Assembly: GCA_947498415.1 (NCBI GenBank)
Contig: CANMKB010000004.1
Span: 330,768-394,767 of the forward strand
DNA: 64,000 nt
DNA from: an uncultured Paracoccaceae bacterium
GTDB taxonomy: Bacteria; Pseudomonadota; Alphaproteobacteria; Rhodobacterales; Rhodobacteraceae
Direction: 5' to 3'
This document shows positions 1 through 10,470 of the stretch, one piece after another; the stretch's first letter is position 1, and each line of letters opens with the position of its first letter. The position numbers and the translations under genes were made by a program. The notes under the pieces were generated by a model. It searched no databases, had not been told where the DNA came from, and saw nothing but the letters and a program-made list of their open reading frames with translations.

Positions 1-135
1 AACTGCGGTATTCGTATCGCCGATCGCCCGGTGTACTCGGTTCAGCACCATCCAGAGGCCAGCCCGGGCCCACAAGATAGTTTCTATCTGTTCGAACGCT
101 TCGCAGAATACATGGAACAATCTAAAGCAGCCTAA
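1..135 (+). CDS. carA: Carbamoyl-phosphate synthase small subunit, C-terminal end (partial)
   Basis: The reading frame is open from the first base and ends in TAA, giving the last 44 residues of a protein. It contains [14 protein letters not shown], the class-I glutamine amidotransferase motif with the catalytic His and Glu (HPE) found near the C-terminus of CarA. In that enzyme the domain releases ammonia from glutamine for carbamoyl phosphate, the precursor of arginine and pyrimidines. The 5' part lies outside the window. The ASPGP stretch after HPE is typical of CarA rather than of other amidotransferases. Confidence 0.88.
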   Translation, partial: NCGIRIADRPVYSVQHHPEASPGPQDSFYLFERFAEYMEQSKAA

Positions 136-198
136 TCAGCTTAACTCTGGATTCAGATTTTGCCCTCAGCCTGATGCTTCAGTCTGAGGGCTATTTAT

Positions 199-2091
199 AT
201 GAGCGATCCAAAGATTCGCCTGCTAAATCCGGTTTATGTTGCACCGGATACGACGTGCACCTGTGTGGGGCGCCGTTTGATGGAAGACGGCCATATCCCG
301 CCAAACCAATTGCTATTCGCCCTTGAGAAAGAACAAGCTTGGCAAACAACCGCCCCTGAAATCTTAAGTGCACAAGGCTGGATCACCCCTGAACAAAAGC
401 GCCACGCCCTCGCCCAACATTTCAAAGCGCAAGAGGTCGATTTGGAGGCGGCACCGCCCGACTCTCGGTTAAGATCATTGCTGTCACCCGAGTTCTGCTT
501 AAGACATGCGATTGTGCCGTGGATAAACTTAGCAGGCATGTTAATTTATGCGACGAGCCGCCCGCACAACTTCACGAAAATTCGTGAGACTTTACCCCAA
601 GGCGAGACCGGAACAATGCTCGCCGTTGCTACAGAAGAGCAGGTCATGTCATCGGTCGAGAATGCCCATCGCACCGATCTGACTTGGGCCACAGAAACAC
701 GCGTCAATGAAACCCTTAGCTGTCGCACTTGGGACAAGCGCCCCCTCACCCGCGTCGGGCTATGCCTTGCCTTTTTGTCTCTTATTGTCGCTTTTGCCAG
801 CCTTAATTTGACTTACGCCTACCTAACTCTGACGGGTTTTGCGGTTGGTTCGCAAATTCTATCCGCTGCAATGAAATGTACAGCTCTGCTGGCAAGTAGG
901 CGTGCGAACGTCGCTATAACTCATGTCCCTCCACCAGACGACAAATTACCAAAAATCTCTGTCCTTGTTCCCTTGTATAAGGAAAAGGATATCGCCAATG
1001 CGCTACTCCGACGCTTGTCCAAGCTCACCTATCCCAAGCCGCTGTTGGATGTTGTTCTCGTCTTAGAACAGCAAGATCAGTTAACCAAAGACGTCATCGC
1101 TCAGACCGACCTTCCCAGATGGATGTCTGTGATCGAGGTTCCCGCAAGCAGTGGTCTCACCACAAAACCGAGGGCTTTGAACTACGCGTTGGATTTCTGC
1201 AAAGGGGATATCATTGGGATCTGGGATGCAGAAGACGCGCCAGCGCCCGATCAGTTGGAACAGGTCGCGCAGCATTTTGCCACAGCCGCGCCTGATGTGG
1301 CCTGTCTTCAGGGAATTCTTGATTACTACAACCCCTACACAAACTGGCTATCACGTTGTTTTACATTGGAATATTCAATGTGGTTTCGCGTCATCCTAAG
1401 AGGGATGTCATATCTTGGCGCGGCGATCCCACTGGGTGGAACAACGCTGTTTATCAAACGTGATGTCATCGAAGAGGTGGGACGCTGGGACGCGCACAAT
1501 GTAACCGAAGATGCCGATTTGGGCATTCGCCTCAATCGTTATGGGCATCGCACAGAACTTTTGCGCACTGTCACACAAGAAGAAGCAAACTGCCGCCTTA
1601 GACCTTGGATCAAACAACGGTCGCGATGGCTTAAGGGATATATGGTGACCTATCTCGTCCACATGCGGCGCCCCCGGATTTTGTTGAAAGAGCTTGGGCT
1701 ACGCAAGTTCATCGGCTTTAACTTTATTTTCCTGACTACGCTCACACAGTTTCTTCTGGCCCCCATAATCTGGAGCTTTTGGCTGCTTATCTTCGGTATA
1801 ACCATGCCTTGGGTGGGCGCGCTGCCGCTTGAAATGCAATATGCAATTACAGCGCTTTTTATCTGCGTGTCGACGCTTGAGGCCATCATTGCAGCCATTT
1901 CAGTCAGGGGTCAGAACCGCCGAAAATTGGTCGTTTGGGTGATCACTTTGCCAATCTATTTCGCGCTGGCGACGTTTGGCGCCTATAAAGCGCTCTACGA
2001 ATTGATCACCGATCCATTTTATTGGGATAAAACGGCCCATGGTAAAACAGCTGAGGGCCAACTCGCCGAATACTCAGCTATCAGCACTTAG
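199..2091 (+). CDS. Membrane glycosyltransferase family 2 with N-terminal GspE-N-like domain
   Basis: A 630-residue protein. Residues about 30-160 resemble the N-terminal domain of type II secretion ATPases (GspE-N), also found in some cyclic-di-GMP-linked glycosyltransferases. A hydrophobic segment follows (about 185-225). The processive GT2 catalytic core carries DAEDA near residue 343 (the DxD nucleotide-sugar/metal site), EDADLG near 437 (the catalytic acid region) and QRSRW near 473 (the QxxRW motif of processive synthases). Three more membrane spans close the protein. The likely job is polymerising or exporting a surface polysaccharide at the inner membrane; the sugar cannot be told. 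No other polysaccharide gene lies alongside, so it appears to be a stand-alone synthase. It overlaps the 3' end of the convergent GntR gene by 18 bases. Confidence 0.8.
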   Translation: MSDPKIRLLNPVYVAPDTTCTCVGRRLMEDGHIPPNQLLFALEKEQAWQTTAPEILSAQGWITPEQKRHALAQHFKAQEVDLEAAPPDSRLRSLLSPEFCLRHAIVPWINLAGMLIYATSRPHNFTKIRETLPQGETGTMLAVATEEQVMSSVENAHRTDLTWATETRVNETLSCRTWDKRPLTRVGLCLAFLSLIVAFASLNLTYAYLTLTGFAVGSQILSAAMKCTALLASRRANVAITHVPPPDDKLPKISVLVPLYKEKDIANALLRRLSKLTYPKPLLDVVLVLEQQDQLTKDVIAQTDLPRWMSVIEVPASSGLTTKPRALNYALDFCKGDIIGIWDAEDAPAPDQLEQVAQHFATAAPDVACLQGILDYYNPYTNWLSRCFTLEYSMWFRVILRGMSYLGAAIPLGGTTLFIKRDVIEEVGRWDAHNVTEDADLGIRLNRYGHRTELLRTVTQEEANCRLRPWIKQRSRWLKGYMVTYLVHMRRPRILLKELGLRKFIGFNFIFLTTLTQFLLAPIIWSFWLLIFGITMPWVGALPLEMQYAITALFICVSTLEAIIAAISVRGQNRRKLVVWVITLPIYFALATFGAYKALYELITDPFYWDKTAHGKTAEGQLAEYSAIST

Positions 2092-2712
2092 CTTCAGACG
2101 CGTCTCAAAGGCTTGCGAAATGTGCTCTTTCAACGCTGCATAGGCGCCATCTTCATCACGATCTGCAATTGCGGATACAATCGCATCGTGTTCGTTCATT
2201 GCGACCTCGCCGCGCCCATCCACGGCCAAAGACGTTGTCGCCATAAGCGCCATCGAACGGTGAACCAAATCAAGCTGCTGCACCAAGTACCGATTATGCG
2301 ACGCAAGGTGGATCATCCGGTGGAACCGGCGGTTCGCCCGGGACAACGCGCTGGGGTCATCCACGATCTTTCGATCATTCACCACCATATCGCGCAATAC
2401 CCGCACTTCTTCTTCGGTGGCATGACGCGCTGCAAGGCGCGCCGCGAGCCCTTCGAGTTCAGAGCGCACCGCATAAAGTTCAGACATCTGGTTGTGATCC
2501 AGTGAAGCCACAATCAAGCTGCGCCCGTCGCGCGTAAGCAATGACTGTGTTTCAAGCCGCTGCAATGCTTCACGGATCGGGGTGCGTGAGACGCCAAACC
2601 GATCAGCCAAATCGCTTTCGACCAAACGATCACCTGGCTTAAAAACACCAACATCAATCGCTTCAAGAATAAGACTATAGGCGTCTTTGTTCTGATGTCT
2701 GGTTTGGGACAT
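2074..2712 (-). CDS. GntR-family transcriptional regulator (FCD/FadR-type)
   Basis: 212 residues from an ATG preceded by AAGAGGAGAG; an in-frame ATG 45 bases upstream has no comparable ribosome site. The N-terminal winged helix shows the GntR pattern (PGDRLVESDLADRFGVSRTP, then IREALQRLE). The C-terminal half is an all-helical FCD ligand-binding domain, with conserved Asp/His residues that usually hold a metal (RANRRFHRMIHLASHN and the late NEHDAIVSAIADRD). FCD members sense small organic acids and repress catabolic genes. No obvious target operon is adjacent. The gene converges on the glycosyltransferase and starts about 100 bases from the divergent HAD gene. Confidence 0.85.
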   Translation of the reverse strand: MSQTRHQNKDAYSLILEAIDVGVFKPGDRLVESDLADRFGVSRTPIREALQRLETQSLLTRDGRSLIVASLDHNQMSELYAVRSELEGLAARLAARHATEEEVRVLRDMVVNDRKIVDDPSALSRANRRFHRMIHLASHNRYLVQQLDLVHRSMALMATTSLAVDGRGEVAMNEHDAIVSAIADRDEDGAYAALKEHISQAFETRLKLSADS

Positions 2713-2813
2713 ACCCGCGCTCTCCTCTTGCGTAGCGCCAAGACTATGCACTCTCATTTAGAACATGCAAGCAAAGCATTGACACGGGGCGCTTTCCGCA
2801 TAGCTTGCGCCGC

Positions 2814-3458
2814 ATGTCAAAGGAAAGCTTTTCTCACGTCACCACTTGGGTGTTTGATTTAGACAATACGCTATACCCGCCATCGGTGCGGCTGTTTGAT
2901 CAAATCGAAACCCGCATGACCGCTTATGTCATGAACGCACTTGGGGTGTCGCGCAGCGATGCTGATCACATGCGAGCACACTATTGGCAGCAGTATGGCA
3001 CAACACTCGCTGGGCTGATGCGAGAGCATGACATAGACCCTGATCCCTACCTGATCGACGTGCACGACATTTCGTTTGCTGAGCTTGAGCCTGACCATCA
3101 GCTTGCCACAAATATCCGCAATCTACCGGGTCGCTGCATTGTCTATACAAACGGCACTGCCCCCTATGCGGAGAAAGTCCTTGAAGGGCGCAAGCTGACC
3201 GGATTGTTTGATGCGATTTATGGGATCGAACATGCGAATTACCTGCCGAAGCCAGAAAATGCTGCGTTCGAGATCATTTTTACCAAAGATGGGTTGCACA
3301 CCCAAACAGCAGCCATGTTTGAAGACGATGCGCGGAACCTGCGTGCACCACATGAAATGGGGATGCAAACAGTGCATGTGTCTCCGACAGAACAAGCGGC
3401 CAGCCATATTCACCACCACACCAGCGATCTCACCGATTTCCTGTCGCGCCTTTATTGA
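2814..3458 (+). CDS. HAD-superfamily pyrimidine 5'-nucleotidase
   Basis: 214 residues. Motif I is VFDLDNTLYPP with the nucleophile Asp, motif II YTNGTAPYAEKVL, then a conserved Lys in LPKPENAAFEII and motif III FEDDARNLRAPHEMG. The pattern fits the SDT1/PPM family of pyrimidine 5'-nucleotidases, which remove phosphate from UMP/CMP-like nucleotides. A TTG start nine bases upstream is possible, but the ATG is preferred. The upstream region is shared with the divergent GntR regulator. Confidence 0.82.
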   Translation: MSKESFSHVTTWVFDLDNTLYPPSVRLFDQIETRMTAYVMNALGVSRSDADHMRAHYWQQYGTTLAGLMREHDIDPDPYLIDVHDISFAELEPDHQLATNIRNLPGRCIVYTNGTAPYAEKVLEGRKLTGLFDAIYGIEHANYLPKPENAAFEIIFTKDGLHTQTAAMFEDDARNLRAPHEMGMQTVHVSPTEQAASHIHHHTSDLTDFLSRLY

Positions 3459-3554
3459 TCTATCTCAGGGTCAACGAAGGCGCAGATGTGCCAAAGGTGT
3501 ATTGGCAGCTATGAATGGGCGCACTATGTATGCCTGAATGGATTGGAGTATCAA

Positions 3555-4754
3555 ATGGCAGATCGTCACTTTGACATAATCGTTTCAGGTGGCGGCATTG
3601 CCGGACTGACCGCAGCTGCGTCTTTTGCGGCAGCAGGGTTCAAGGTGCAATGCATTGATCCGACGCCACCCATTGTCGAACGCGATGCCAAAGGCGCTGA
3701 TCTGCGCACCACCGCTTTTTTACAACCCGCTAAGGCTTTGCTGCATACCGCAGGATTGTGGGACAGGCTAAGTGACCATGCCGCGGCCCTGCAAATCATG
3801 CGCATCGCAGATGCAGGTGGCGCTGAGCCCAAGGCACGCATGGTGAAAGATTTCAATGCCATAGATATCTCAGACCAACCCTTTGGATGGAACCTTCCCA
3901 ACTGGTTGCTACGCCGGGAGTTGGTTGCGCAGCTGCAAGATACAGACGCCGTTGATTTGCGTTTGGGGGTTGGCACTTCAAAGGTATTCACTCGTCTCAA
4001 CGAGGCGCGAGTGACGTTAAGCGATGGAACCACCAGCACCTGCAAACTGCTTGTCGCCGCAGATGGACGCAATTCGCCGGTGCGCACAGCGGCGGGGATT
4101 GATGTAAAAACAAAGCGCTATGGGCAAAAGGCATTGGCGTTGGCGGTCACCCACCCGATCCCGCATGAAAACGTGTCGACGGAAATCCACCGCACAGGCG
4201 GGCCATTCACCCTTGTACCTTTGCCGGATTACAACGGCATGCCCTCTTCGGCTTTGGTCTGGATGGAACGTTCGGCACGTGCCCAAGACTTGTTCCACCT
4301 TCCGGATGAAGCCTTTGAAGCTGCGATGACCGAACGCAGTGCAGGCTTGTACGGCCCACTTAAATTGGCCTCGCGCCGCACGATCTGGCCCATCATCAGC
4401 CAAATCGCTGATCGGTTTCATGGCGAACGCGTCGCACTCATTGCTGAGGCGGCTCATGTCGTGCCGCCGATTGGGGCACAGGGGCTCAACACCTCTTTGA
4501 GTGATCTTCAGGCATTGCTGGATCTTGCCATGGCACATCCCGAAACGCTTGGCGATCGCAAGATGCTGGAAACCTATAATCGCAAGCGTCATTCCGAAGT
4601 CGCTTTGCGTGTCAAAGGGATCGACATGTTGAACCGAGCGTCGATGGTTGAAACACCTTTGCTGCGAGATGCGCGGGCAATGGGGTTGAATGCGCTGTAT
4701 AGTTTGGCACCGGTTCGAAAAACTTTGATGCAAATGGGACTTGGGGCCCGCTAG
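3555..4754 (+). CDS. UbiH/UbiF/COQ6-family FAD-dependent monooxygenase
   Basis: 399 residues from an ATG preceded by TTGGAGTATCAA; the open frame extends further upstream without a better start. The N-terminus has the FAD Rossmann motif (SGGGIAGLTAAASFAAAG). The middle holds the second FAD contact, AADGRNSPVR. Near residue 300 is ALIAEAAHVVPPIGAQGLN, the place where this family usually has GDAAH...PxGGQG, so the Gly-Asp pair is replaced by Ala-Glu. Family members hydroxylate the ubiquinone ring; which position cannot be said. It converges on the Lrp/AsnC genes with a nine-base gap. Confidence 0.8.
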   Translation: MADRHFDIIVSGGGIAGLTAAASFAAAGFKVQCIDPTPPIVERDAKGADLRTTAFLQPAKALLHTAGLWDRLSDHAAALQIMRIADAGGAEPKARMVKDFNAIDISDQPFGWNLPNWLLRRELVAQLQDTDAVDLRLGVGTSKVFTRLNEARVTLSDGTTSTCKLLVAADGRNSPVRTAAGIDVKTKRYGQKALALAVTHPIPHENVSTEIHRTGGPFTLVPLPDYNGMPSSALVWMERSARAQDLFHLPDEAFEAAMTERSAGLYGPLKLASRRTIWPIISQIADRFHGERVALIAEAAHVVPPIGAQGLNTSLSDLQALLDLAMAHPETLGDRKMLETYNRKRHSEVALRVKGIDMLNRASMVETPLLRDARAMGLNALYSLAPVRKTLMQMGLGAR

Positions 4755-4763
4755 TTTAAAAGG

Positions 4764-5219
4764 TCAAATTGGCCCGGGGCGCCGTTCTTCGGACAACAAA
4801 ACGTTGGCCTCGACATCCCCGACGCCAGGCAATGTCATAATGCGTCGGCGCAAGACCCTTTCGAAATCGGGAATGTCTCTGGCCGTCACGCGAAGACGAT
4901 AGTCATACATGCCCAAGACATGTTCGACTGTCTGAACTTCGGGGATCGCGCCCACCGCGCGTTCGAAATCATCCAGGCTCACGCGCCCTTTGGTGGCAAG
5001 CTTTACCCCGAGAAACACGGTCACACCAAACCCAAGCTTTTCACGGTCTAGATCAAGGGTGCGCCCAGCGATTGCCCCTGCTTCTTGCAGCCGTTTGATC
5101 CGGCGCCACGTGGCCGGCTGGCTTAACCCAAGCTCTCGGCCCAATGCCCCGGCATTCTGGGTTGCATCATCGGCCATGGCCCGCAATATCTTGCGATCAA
5201 TCTCGTCGAGTTCCATCAC
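4764..5219 (-). CDS. Lrp/AsnC-family transcriptional regulator (second of a pair)
   Basis: 151 residues: an N-terminal helix-turn-helix (ELDEIDRKILRAMADDA, then LSQPATWRRIKRLQEAGAI) and a C-terminal RAM/AsnC ligand domain (VEHVLGMYDYRLRVTARDI, ending LPGVGDVEANVLLSEER). The start overlaps the stop of the upstream paralogue by four bases (ATGA), so the two are almost certainly co-translated. Lrp/AsnC proteins form ligand-responsive oligomers. Heteromers of the two products are possible, by inference. Close divergence from ilvC suggests control of branched-chain amino acid synthesis. Confidence 0.87.
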   Translation of the reverse strand: MMELDEIDRKILRAMADDATQNAGALGRELGLSQPATWRRIKRLQEAGAIAGRTLDLDREKLGFGVTVFLGVKLATKGRVSLDDFERAVGAIPEVQTVEHVLGMYDYRLRVTARDIPDFERVLRRRIMTLPGVGDVEANVLLSEERRPGPI

Positions 5220-5671
5220 AGCGGCAACGCCTCATCAGATTTGATACGCGCCACATGCATCAACGCCTCGATGTCGGCGATGTGGGGCAAAGCCAAAATT
5301 TGGTCGCGATAGATCTGCTGGTAATGACTCATATCGCGTGAAACGACCGATAGGCGCACGTCTACACGCCCCAAGAAAGTTTGAATTTCGATGACTTCGG
5401 CAATGCCGCGTGCGGCGGCGATGAATTCATCAAAGGCCCTTGGTTGGGTTTTGTCCAAGGTGACCCGAAGACTCACTTCCACCTCATACCCCAACACCCG
5501 CCAATCAATCTTGGCACGGATTCCACGCAAAATGCCCTGAGCCTTTAGCTTGTCTAATCGACGAGATAGGCGCGCACCGGTCATCCCCAATTGATCCGCC
5601 AAATCCGGAATCGATTGGTCTGGTGCACTTTGAAGAAAGCGAAGTATGCGTCTATCTAGATCATCAAGCAT
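5216..5671 (-). CDS. Lrp/AsnC-family transcriptional regulator (first of a pair)
   Basis: 151 residues from ATG (MLDDLDRRILRFL); an in-frame GTG 27 bases upstream is the alternative. The helix-turn-helix contains MTGARLSRRLDKLKAQGIL and the RAM domain contains VIEIQTFLGRVDVRLSVVSRDM. It is only moderately similar to the downstream paralogue, so the pair is an old duplication and not a recent one. It lies divergent from ilvC, with about 130 bases between starts, a common arrangement for an Lrp-type regulator and its target. Confidence 0.86.
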   Translation of the reverse strand: MLDDLDRRILRFLQSAPDQSIPDLADQLGMTGARLSRRLDKLKAQGILRGIRAKIDWRVLGYEVEVSLRVTLDKTQPRAFDEFIAAARGIAEVIEIQTFLGRVDVRLSVVSRDMSHYQQIYRDQILALPHIADIEALMHVARIKSDEALPL

Positions 5672-5798
5672 GATTTTTACAGTTAACACAGATTTCACGA
5701 ATGACTAAAGCAGGATTCGTTGAAAATTACGTGATTTTGGCATCGCACTCGCTGAAATACTCACTATGCTGCCCCCAAACACCAACAGAAGGACGTGA

Positions 5799-6824
<1,026 letters not shown>

Positions 6825-6847
6825 GCTTTCACAAGCTATTGGTTTTA

Positions 6848-6880
6848 GGCGCCTCACCCTTTGGGTGGGGCGTTTTTTTG
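6848..6880 (+). terminator. Rho-independent terminator of ilvC
   Basis: A GC-rich hairpin (CGCCTCACCC, loop TTT, GGGTGGGGCG, with one G-U pair) is followed by seven T. It begins about 25 bases after the ilvC stop. Confidence 0.9.
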
Positions 6881-7023
6881 TGCGGTTCAATCATGCTCTG
6901 TCAGAGCCACACCTCTCGGCGGTTACGCAATGAGTTCTCTAAAACTCGGCACCTAATATCACTTTGGGATTTGCACTTACTGTATTACGCTGACCTTAAG
7001 GTTGAATTTATTGGAGGGTAAAT

Positions 7024-7497
7024 ATGGCAGTTGAGCGCCGCAAATTTGAAAATCAAACTTACATTTACGTCACCGGCAAAGCCCCAATGCTGGACGGCGC
7101 AGCCATCGCCAAGGCGATGGGAGATGCATTTGGTCAGGCCTTTGGGTTTATTCAACAAGCGGGAATTACACCGCTGAGTGCACCAATTTCAGTTTATACA
7201 AAAATGCCGGGCGCAAAGGTGAAGTTCCGTTGCGGCTTCTTTGTCAGCCCCGAAGACGCAAAGAAAGCTGAGGGAGACATAAGCGCTGGTCAAATTTCTG
7301 CGGGCGATGCGCTTCATTCCCTACACACCGGCCCTTATGCCGAACTCAACAAAACACACGGTGCGATCTGGGGATATGCAAAGGCAAATGGATTAAGTTC
7401 ATCCATGCCAGTTTGGGAAATCTATATTGACGACCCAGAAACCACGCCCCCAGAGAAGTTACGTACAGAAGTGTACCACTCGATCAAGGGCAGCTGA
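7024..7497 (+). CDS. GyrI-like / effector-binding domain protein
   Basis: 157 residues with ribosome site TTGGAGGGTAAAT before the ATG. The whole protein resembles the stand-alone effector-binding domain found behind AraC/MerR regulators and in GyrI/SbmC: PISVYTKMPG early, KFRCGFFVS in the middle and the signature HTGPYAELNKTHGAIWGYAKANGL, ending PVWEIYIDDPETTPPEKLRTEVY. There is no DNA-binding domain. Such proteins bind small hydrophobic or cationic molecules; the ligand here is unknown. It sits alone between the ilvC terminator and the hemerythrin gene. Confidence 0.72.
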   Translation: MAVERRKFENQTYIYVTGKAPMLDGAAIAKAMGDAFGQAFGFIQQAGITPLSAPISVYTKMPGAKVKFRCGFFVSPEDAKKAEGDISAGQISAGDALHSLHTGPYAELNKTHGAIWGYAKANGLSSSMPVWEIYIDDPETTPPEKLRTEVYHSIKGS

Positions 7498-7586
7498 GCA
7501 CTAGCTTTGGAACGCGCACAGCGCCCCTGCATCACCGCTCCATACGATATGTTGTAACACAGCCTAGTCATTTCTAGGTCATGGGC

Positions 7587-8153
7587 ATGACCCAATATCA
7601 CATCAATTTAAGACAGGGGTTGCCCACTGAAATGCAGCTCTTGCTTCGGGACTATCCGCGCGAAGCTTGGCCGGATCACCCGAATTTCGCCAAATCCACC
7701 CAAAACTGGATGGGTGCGCATTCTATGTTTCGCCAGTTGAGCGACATTATCGTGCAGGACACGCAAGAAATGCTTGAGAAAAACCAAGACCCACAGCGGT
7801 TCGCCGGGCAGCTTGGTCACTTTGGTAACCTGTTGATCCGCAACCTGCACGGGCACCACAGCTGGGAAGATCACAACTTTTTCCCAGAACTTCAGGCCGC
7901 AGATGCGCGATTTGAACGCGGGCTTGAAATGCTGGAAAGCGATCATGAGGAAATGGATAAGCTGCTAGATACCCTGCGATCTAACGCGAACCGTTACCTC
8001 AAATCGCTTGATTTGTCCGAACCTGATGCCTCGGCTTGCCTACCTGAGGTATTGACCGCTTCTCAGGACATTAGAACATTTCTTGGGCGTCACTTAGCGG
8101 ATGAAGAGGATCTGGTTGTACCTATCATTCTGCACCACAAGCTACGAGGCTGA
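7587..8153 (+). CDS. Hemerythrin HHE domain protein
   Basis: 188 residues from the second of two closely spaced ATGs; the first, six bases upstream, sits too close to AGGT to use it well. His and acidic residues are spaced as in the four-helix HHE di-iron bundle: GAHSMFRQLSD, LHGHHSWEDHNFFPEL, ESDHEEMDKLLD and FLGRHLADEEDLVVPIIL. Proteins of this group bind oxygen or handle iron or nitric oxide; the specific role is not visible. No signal peptide, so cytoplasmic. Confidence 0.8.
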   Translation: MTQYHINLRQGLPTEMQLLLRDYPREAWPDHPNFAKSTQNWMGAHSMFRQLSDIIVQDTQEMLEKNQDPQRFAGQLGHFGNLLIRNLHGHHSWEDHNFFPELQAADARFERGLEMLESDHEEMDKLLDTLRSNANRYLKSLDLSEPDASACLPEVLTASQDIRTFLGRHLADEEDLVVPIILHHKLRG

Positions 8154-8214
8154 CGAAATGCATTGACCCCGTCTTCGCTATGGGGTCAATTGGCGCGTCG
8201 GAAGCGAGTATTTC

Positions 8215-9120
8215 ATGCAAGACATCCACCCAAAATATTGGGGTATGATTGCCACGCTTGGTTTTGTGTGGGGATCCACCTTTTTATTGATCGAATTGGC
8301 GCTGGAAGGGATGAGCCCCCTCTGGCTTGCCACTGCACGGATTTGTTTTGCGACGATCCTTTTGACCGTCTTTTGGGGCTTTCGTGGCTTTCGCCTGTTC
8401 CACGACAAAACCGCTTATGGCCGCCTGGCCATCGCCAGTATCGGCAGCTCAGCGCTGCCCTTTTTTCTGATCAGCTGGGGGCAGCAGCATGTCACGTCTG
8501 GGTTCACGGGCATTTGCATGACAGCAATTGCCTTGATGATCCTACCGCTCGCGCATTTCTTTGTGCCCGGGGAGCGCATGAATCTGCGGAAAGTGATTGG
8601 GTTTGTGATGGGCTTCGTAGGCGTTGCCCTATTGATTGGCGGTAAAGCGTTTGAAAGCAGCGGTGCAGACCAAGAGTTATTAGGCAGGTTTTCTATTCTT
8701 GGCGCGACAGCGAGCTATGCCATCTGCTCGATCATCGTGCGCCAACTGCCACCGGTCGACTCTGTGGGCCTTGCGACGATGCTTCTGTGGTTTGGGGCGA
8801 TTGTGATATTGCCCATCGCGCTTATCACCGAAGGGCTACCACAAGCGATTGACGGCCAGACCTTTGCTATAGTTGCGGTATTGGGATTGATCCCGACAGC
8901 CGCTGCAAATTTATTGCGGGTGATGGTGGTGCGTGGTGCAGGCCCAACCTTTATGAGCCTAACGAATTATCAGGTTCCGGTTTGGGCCGTCGTGATGGGC
9001 GCGCTTGTACTAGGTGAGCCCCTGCCACCAAGTTTGCTCTGGGCACTCGCCCTGATCCTTGGTGGCGTGAGCTTAAGCCAATACGGTGCGCTGCGACGTT
9101 TGTTTGGCCGCAGCGCCTAG
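8215..9120 (+). CDS. DMT-superfamily (EamA) transporter
   Basis: 301 residues with about ten hydrophobic segments arranged as two EamA repeats. The first begins IATLGFVWGSTFLLIELALEGMSPLWLATARI and the second ILGATASYAICSIIVRQLP. A good ribosome site (GGAAGCGAG) precedes the ATG. The family exports amino acids or other small metabolites at the inner membrane; substrate unknown. It converges on glmM with a three-base gap and no terminator visible. Confidence 0.85.
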   Translation: MQDIHPKYWGMIATLGFVWGSTFLLIELALEGMSPLWLATARICFATILLTVFWGFRGFRLFHDKTAYGRLAIASIGSSALPFFLISWGQQHVTSGFTGICMTAIALMILPLAHFFVPGERMNLRKVIGFVMGFVGVALLIGGKAFESSGADQELLGRFSILGATASYAICSIIVRQLPPVDSVGLATMLLWFGAIVILPIALITEGLPQAIDGQTFAIVAVLGLIPTAAANLLRVMVVRGAGPTFMSLTNYQVPVWAVVMGALVLGEPLPPSLLWALALILGGVSLSQYGALRRLFGRSA

Positions 9121-9123
9121 GCA

Positions 9124-10467
9124 TTAAACGCTGGCCTGAACCTCGGCAACGATACCGTCAACAACATCTGTCAAAAGACCTGCGTCTTCACATTCAGCCA
9201 TAACACGGATCAATGGCTCGGTACCGGATTTACGGATCAGCAACCTGCCTTTCCCATCCAAACGCGCCTCAGCATCAGTAATCGCATCTTTTACAGAAGC
9301 GAGAGCTAACGGTTCCTGACCTGTTCCAAAGCGCACGTTCTTCAATAATTGTGGAACGGTTTCAAACTGCTTGGTCAAAGCTGACGCGGGCTGGCCAGTT
9401 TCCACCATTGCAGCCAGAAACTGCAAACCTGCAAGCAAGCCATCGCCAGTTGTTGCATAGTCGGTCATGACAATATGACCGGATTGTTCGCCGCCCAAAT
9501 TGAAGCCGCCGTTGCGCATCCGCTCGACCACATATCGATCACCAACCGATGTACGCTCTAGCTTTAGGCCATTGCTCGTCATGAACCGTTCTAGGCCTAG
9601 GTTTGACATCACGGTTGCCACCAAGGCCCCGCCGCGCAACCGACCCACCTCAGACCAGCGTTTTGCGAGCAAGGCCATGATTTGATCGCCATCGGCCACC
9701 TGGCCAGTCTCATCAATGATCATCACACGATCCGCGTCACCATCAAGCGCAATACCAACGTCTGCACCATGCGAGACCACAGCCTCTGATGCAGTTTGCG
9801 TCGATGTAGACCCGCAGTTTTGGTTGATGTTGGTGCCGTTTGGTGAGGTTCCGATTGGGATAACCTCAGCCCCAAGTTCCCATAGTGCTTCGGGTGCTGC
9901 GCGATAAGCTGCGCCGTTGGCGCAATCGATCACAACCTTTAGGCCACGCAACGGAAGCGCCGACGGGAGCGCACTTTTAACGCGTTCGATATAGCGGAAA
10001 CGGCCATCATCAATACGTTTGGCACGTCCGATGTTCTGAGGCTGCGCAGGCTCGACGCCGGCCATAACAAGCTCTTCGATCTCCAGCTCTGCGTCATCAG
10101 ACAACTTAAAACCATCAGGCCCAAAGAACTTGATACCATTGTCATTGGCATGGTTGTGGCTGGCAGAAATCATCACCCCCAAATCGGCACGCACCGACTT
10201 TGTCAGCAAACCGACAGCTGGCGTTGGAACTGGGCCAAGCAAAAATACATTCATCCCGGTGGATGTCAGCCCAGCCGTCAACGCGCTTTCAAACATATAA
10301 CCTGAAAGACGTGTATCCTTGCCGATCACAACGCGGTGCTGATTGTCACCATCGTTTCGGAAGTAGCGCCCAACAGCTGCCCCAATTTTCAGCGCCATCT
10401 CGGCGGTCATTGGGTACTGGTTGGCCGTGCCACGTATCCCATCAGTGCCAAAAAACTTGCGTCCCAT
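9124..10467 (-). CDS. glmM: Phosphoglucosamine mutase
   Basis: 447 residues, full length. It interconverts glucosamine-6-P and glucosamine-1-P for UDP-GlcNAc, feeding peptidoglycan and LPS. It begins [13 protein letters not shown]. The phosphoserine loop is SASHN with Ser103. The Mg loop is [11 protein letters not shown] near residue 243, the sugar loop is GGEQSGHIV, and the phosphate-binding C-terminal loop is [12 protein letters not shown]. It is the last gene of the minus-strand run folB-folP-glmM, three bases after folP, so probably cotranscribed with it. Confidence 0.97.
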   Translation of the reverse strand: MGRKFFGTDGIRGTANQYPMTAEMALKIGAAVGRYFRNDGDNQHRVVIGKDTRLSGYMFESALTAGLTSTGMNVFLLGPVPTPAVGLLTKSVRADLGVMISASHNHANDNGIKFFGPDGFKLSDDAELEIEELVMAGVEPAQPQNIGRAKRIDDGRFRYIERVKSALPSALPLRGLKVVIDCANGAAYRAAPEALWELGAEVIPIGTSPNGTNINQNCGSTSTQTASEAVVSHGADVGIALDGDADRVMIIDETGQVADGDQIMALLAKRWSEVGRLRGGALVATVMSNLGLERFMTSNGLKLERTSVGDRYVVERMRNGGFNLGGEQSGHIVMTDYATTGDGLLAGLQFLAAMVETGQPASALTKQFETVPQLLKNVRFGTGQEPLALASVKDAITDAEARLDGKGRLLIRKSGTEPLIRVMAECEDAGLLTDVVDGIVAEVQASV

Positions 10468-10470
10468 CTA

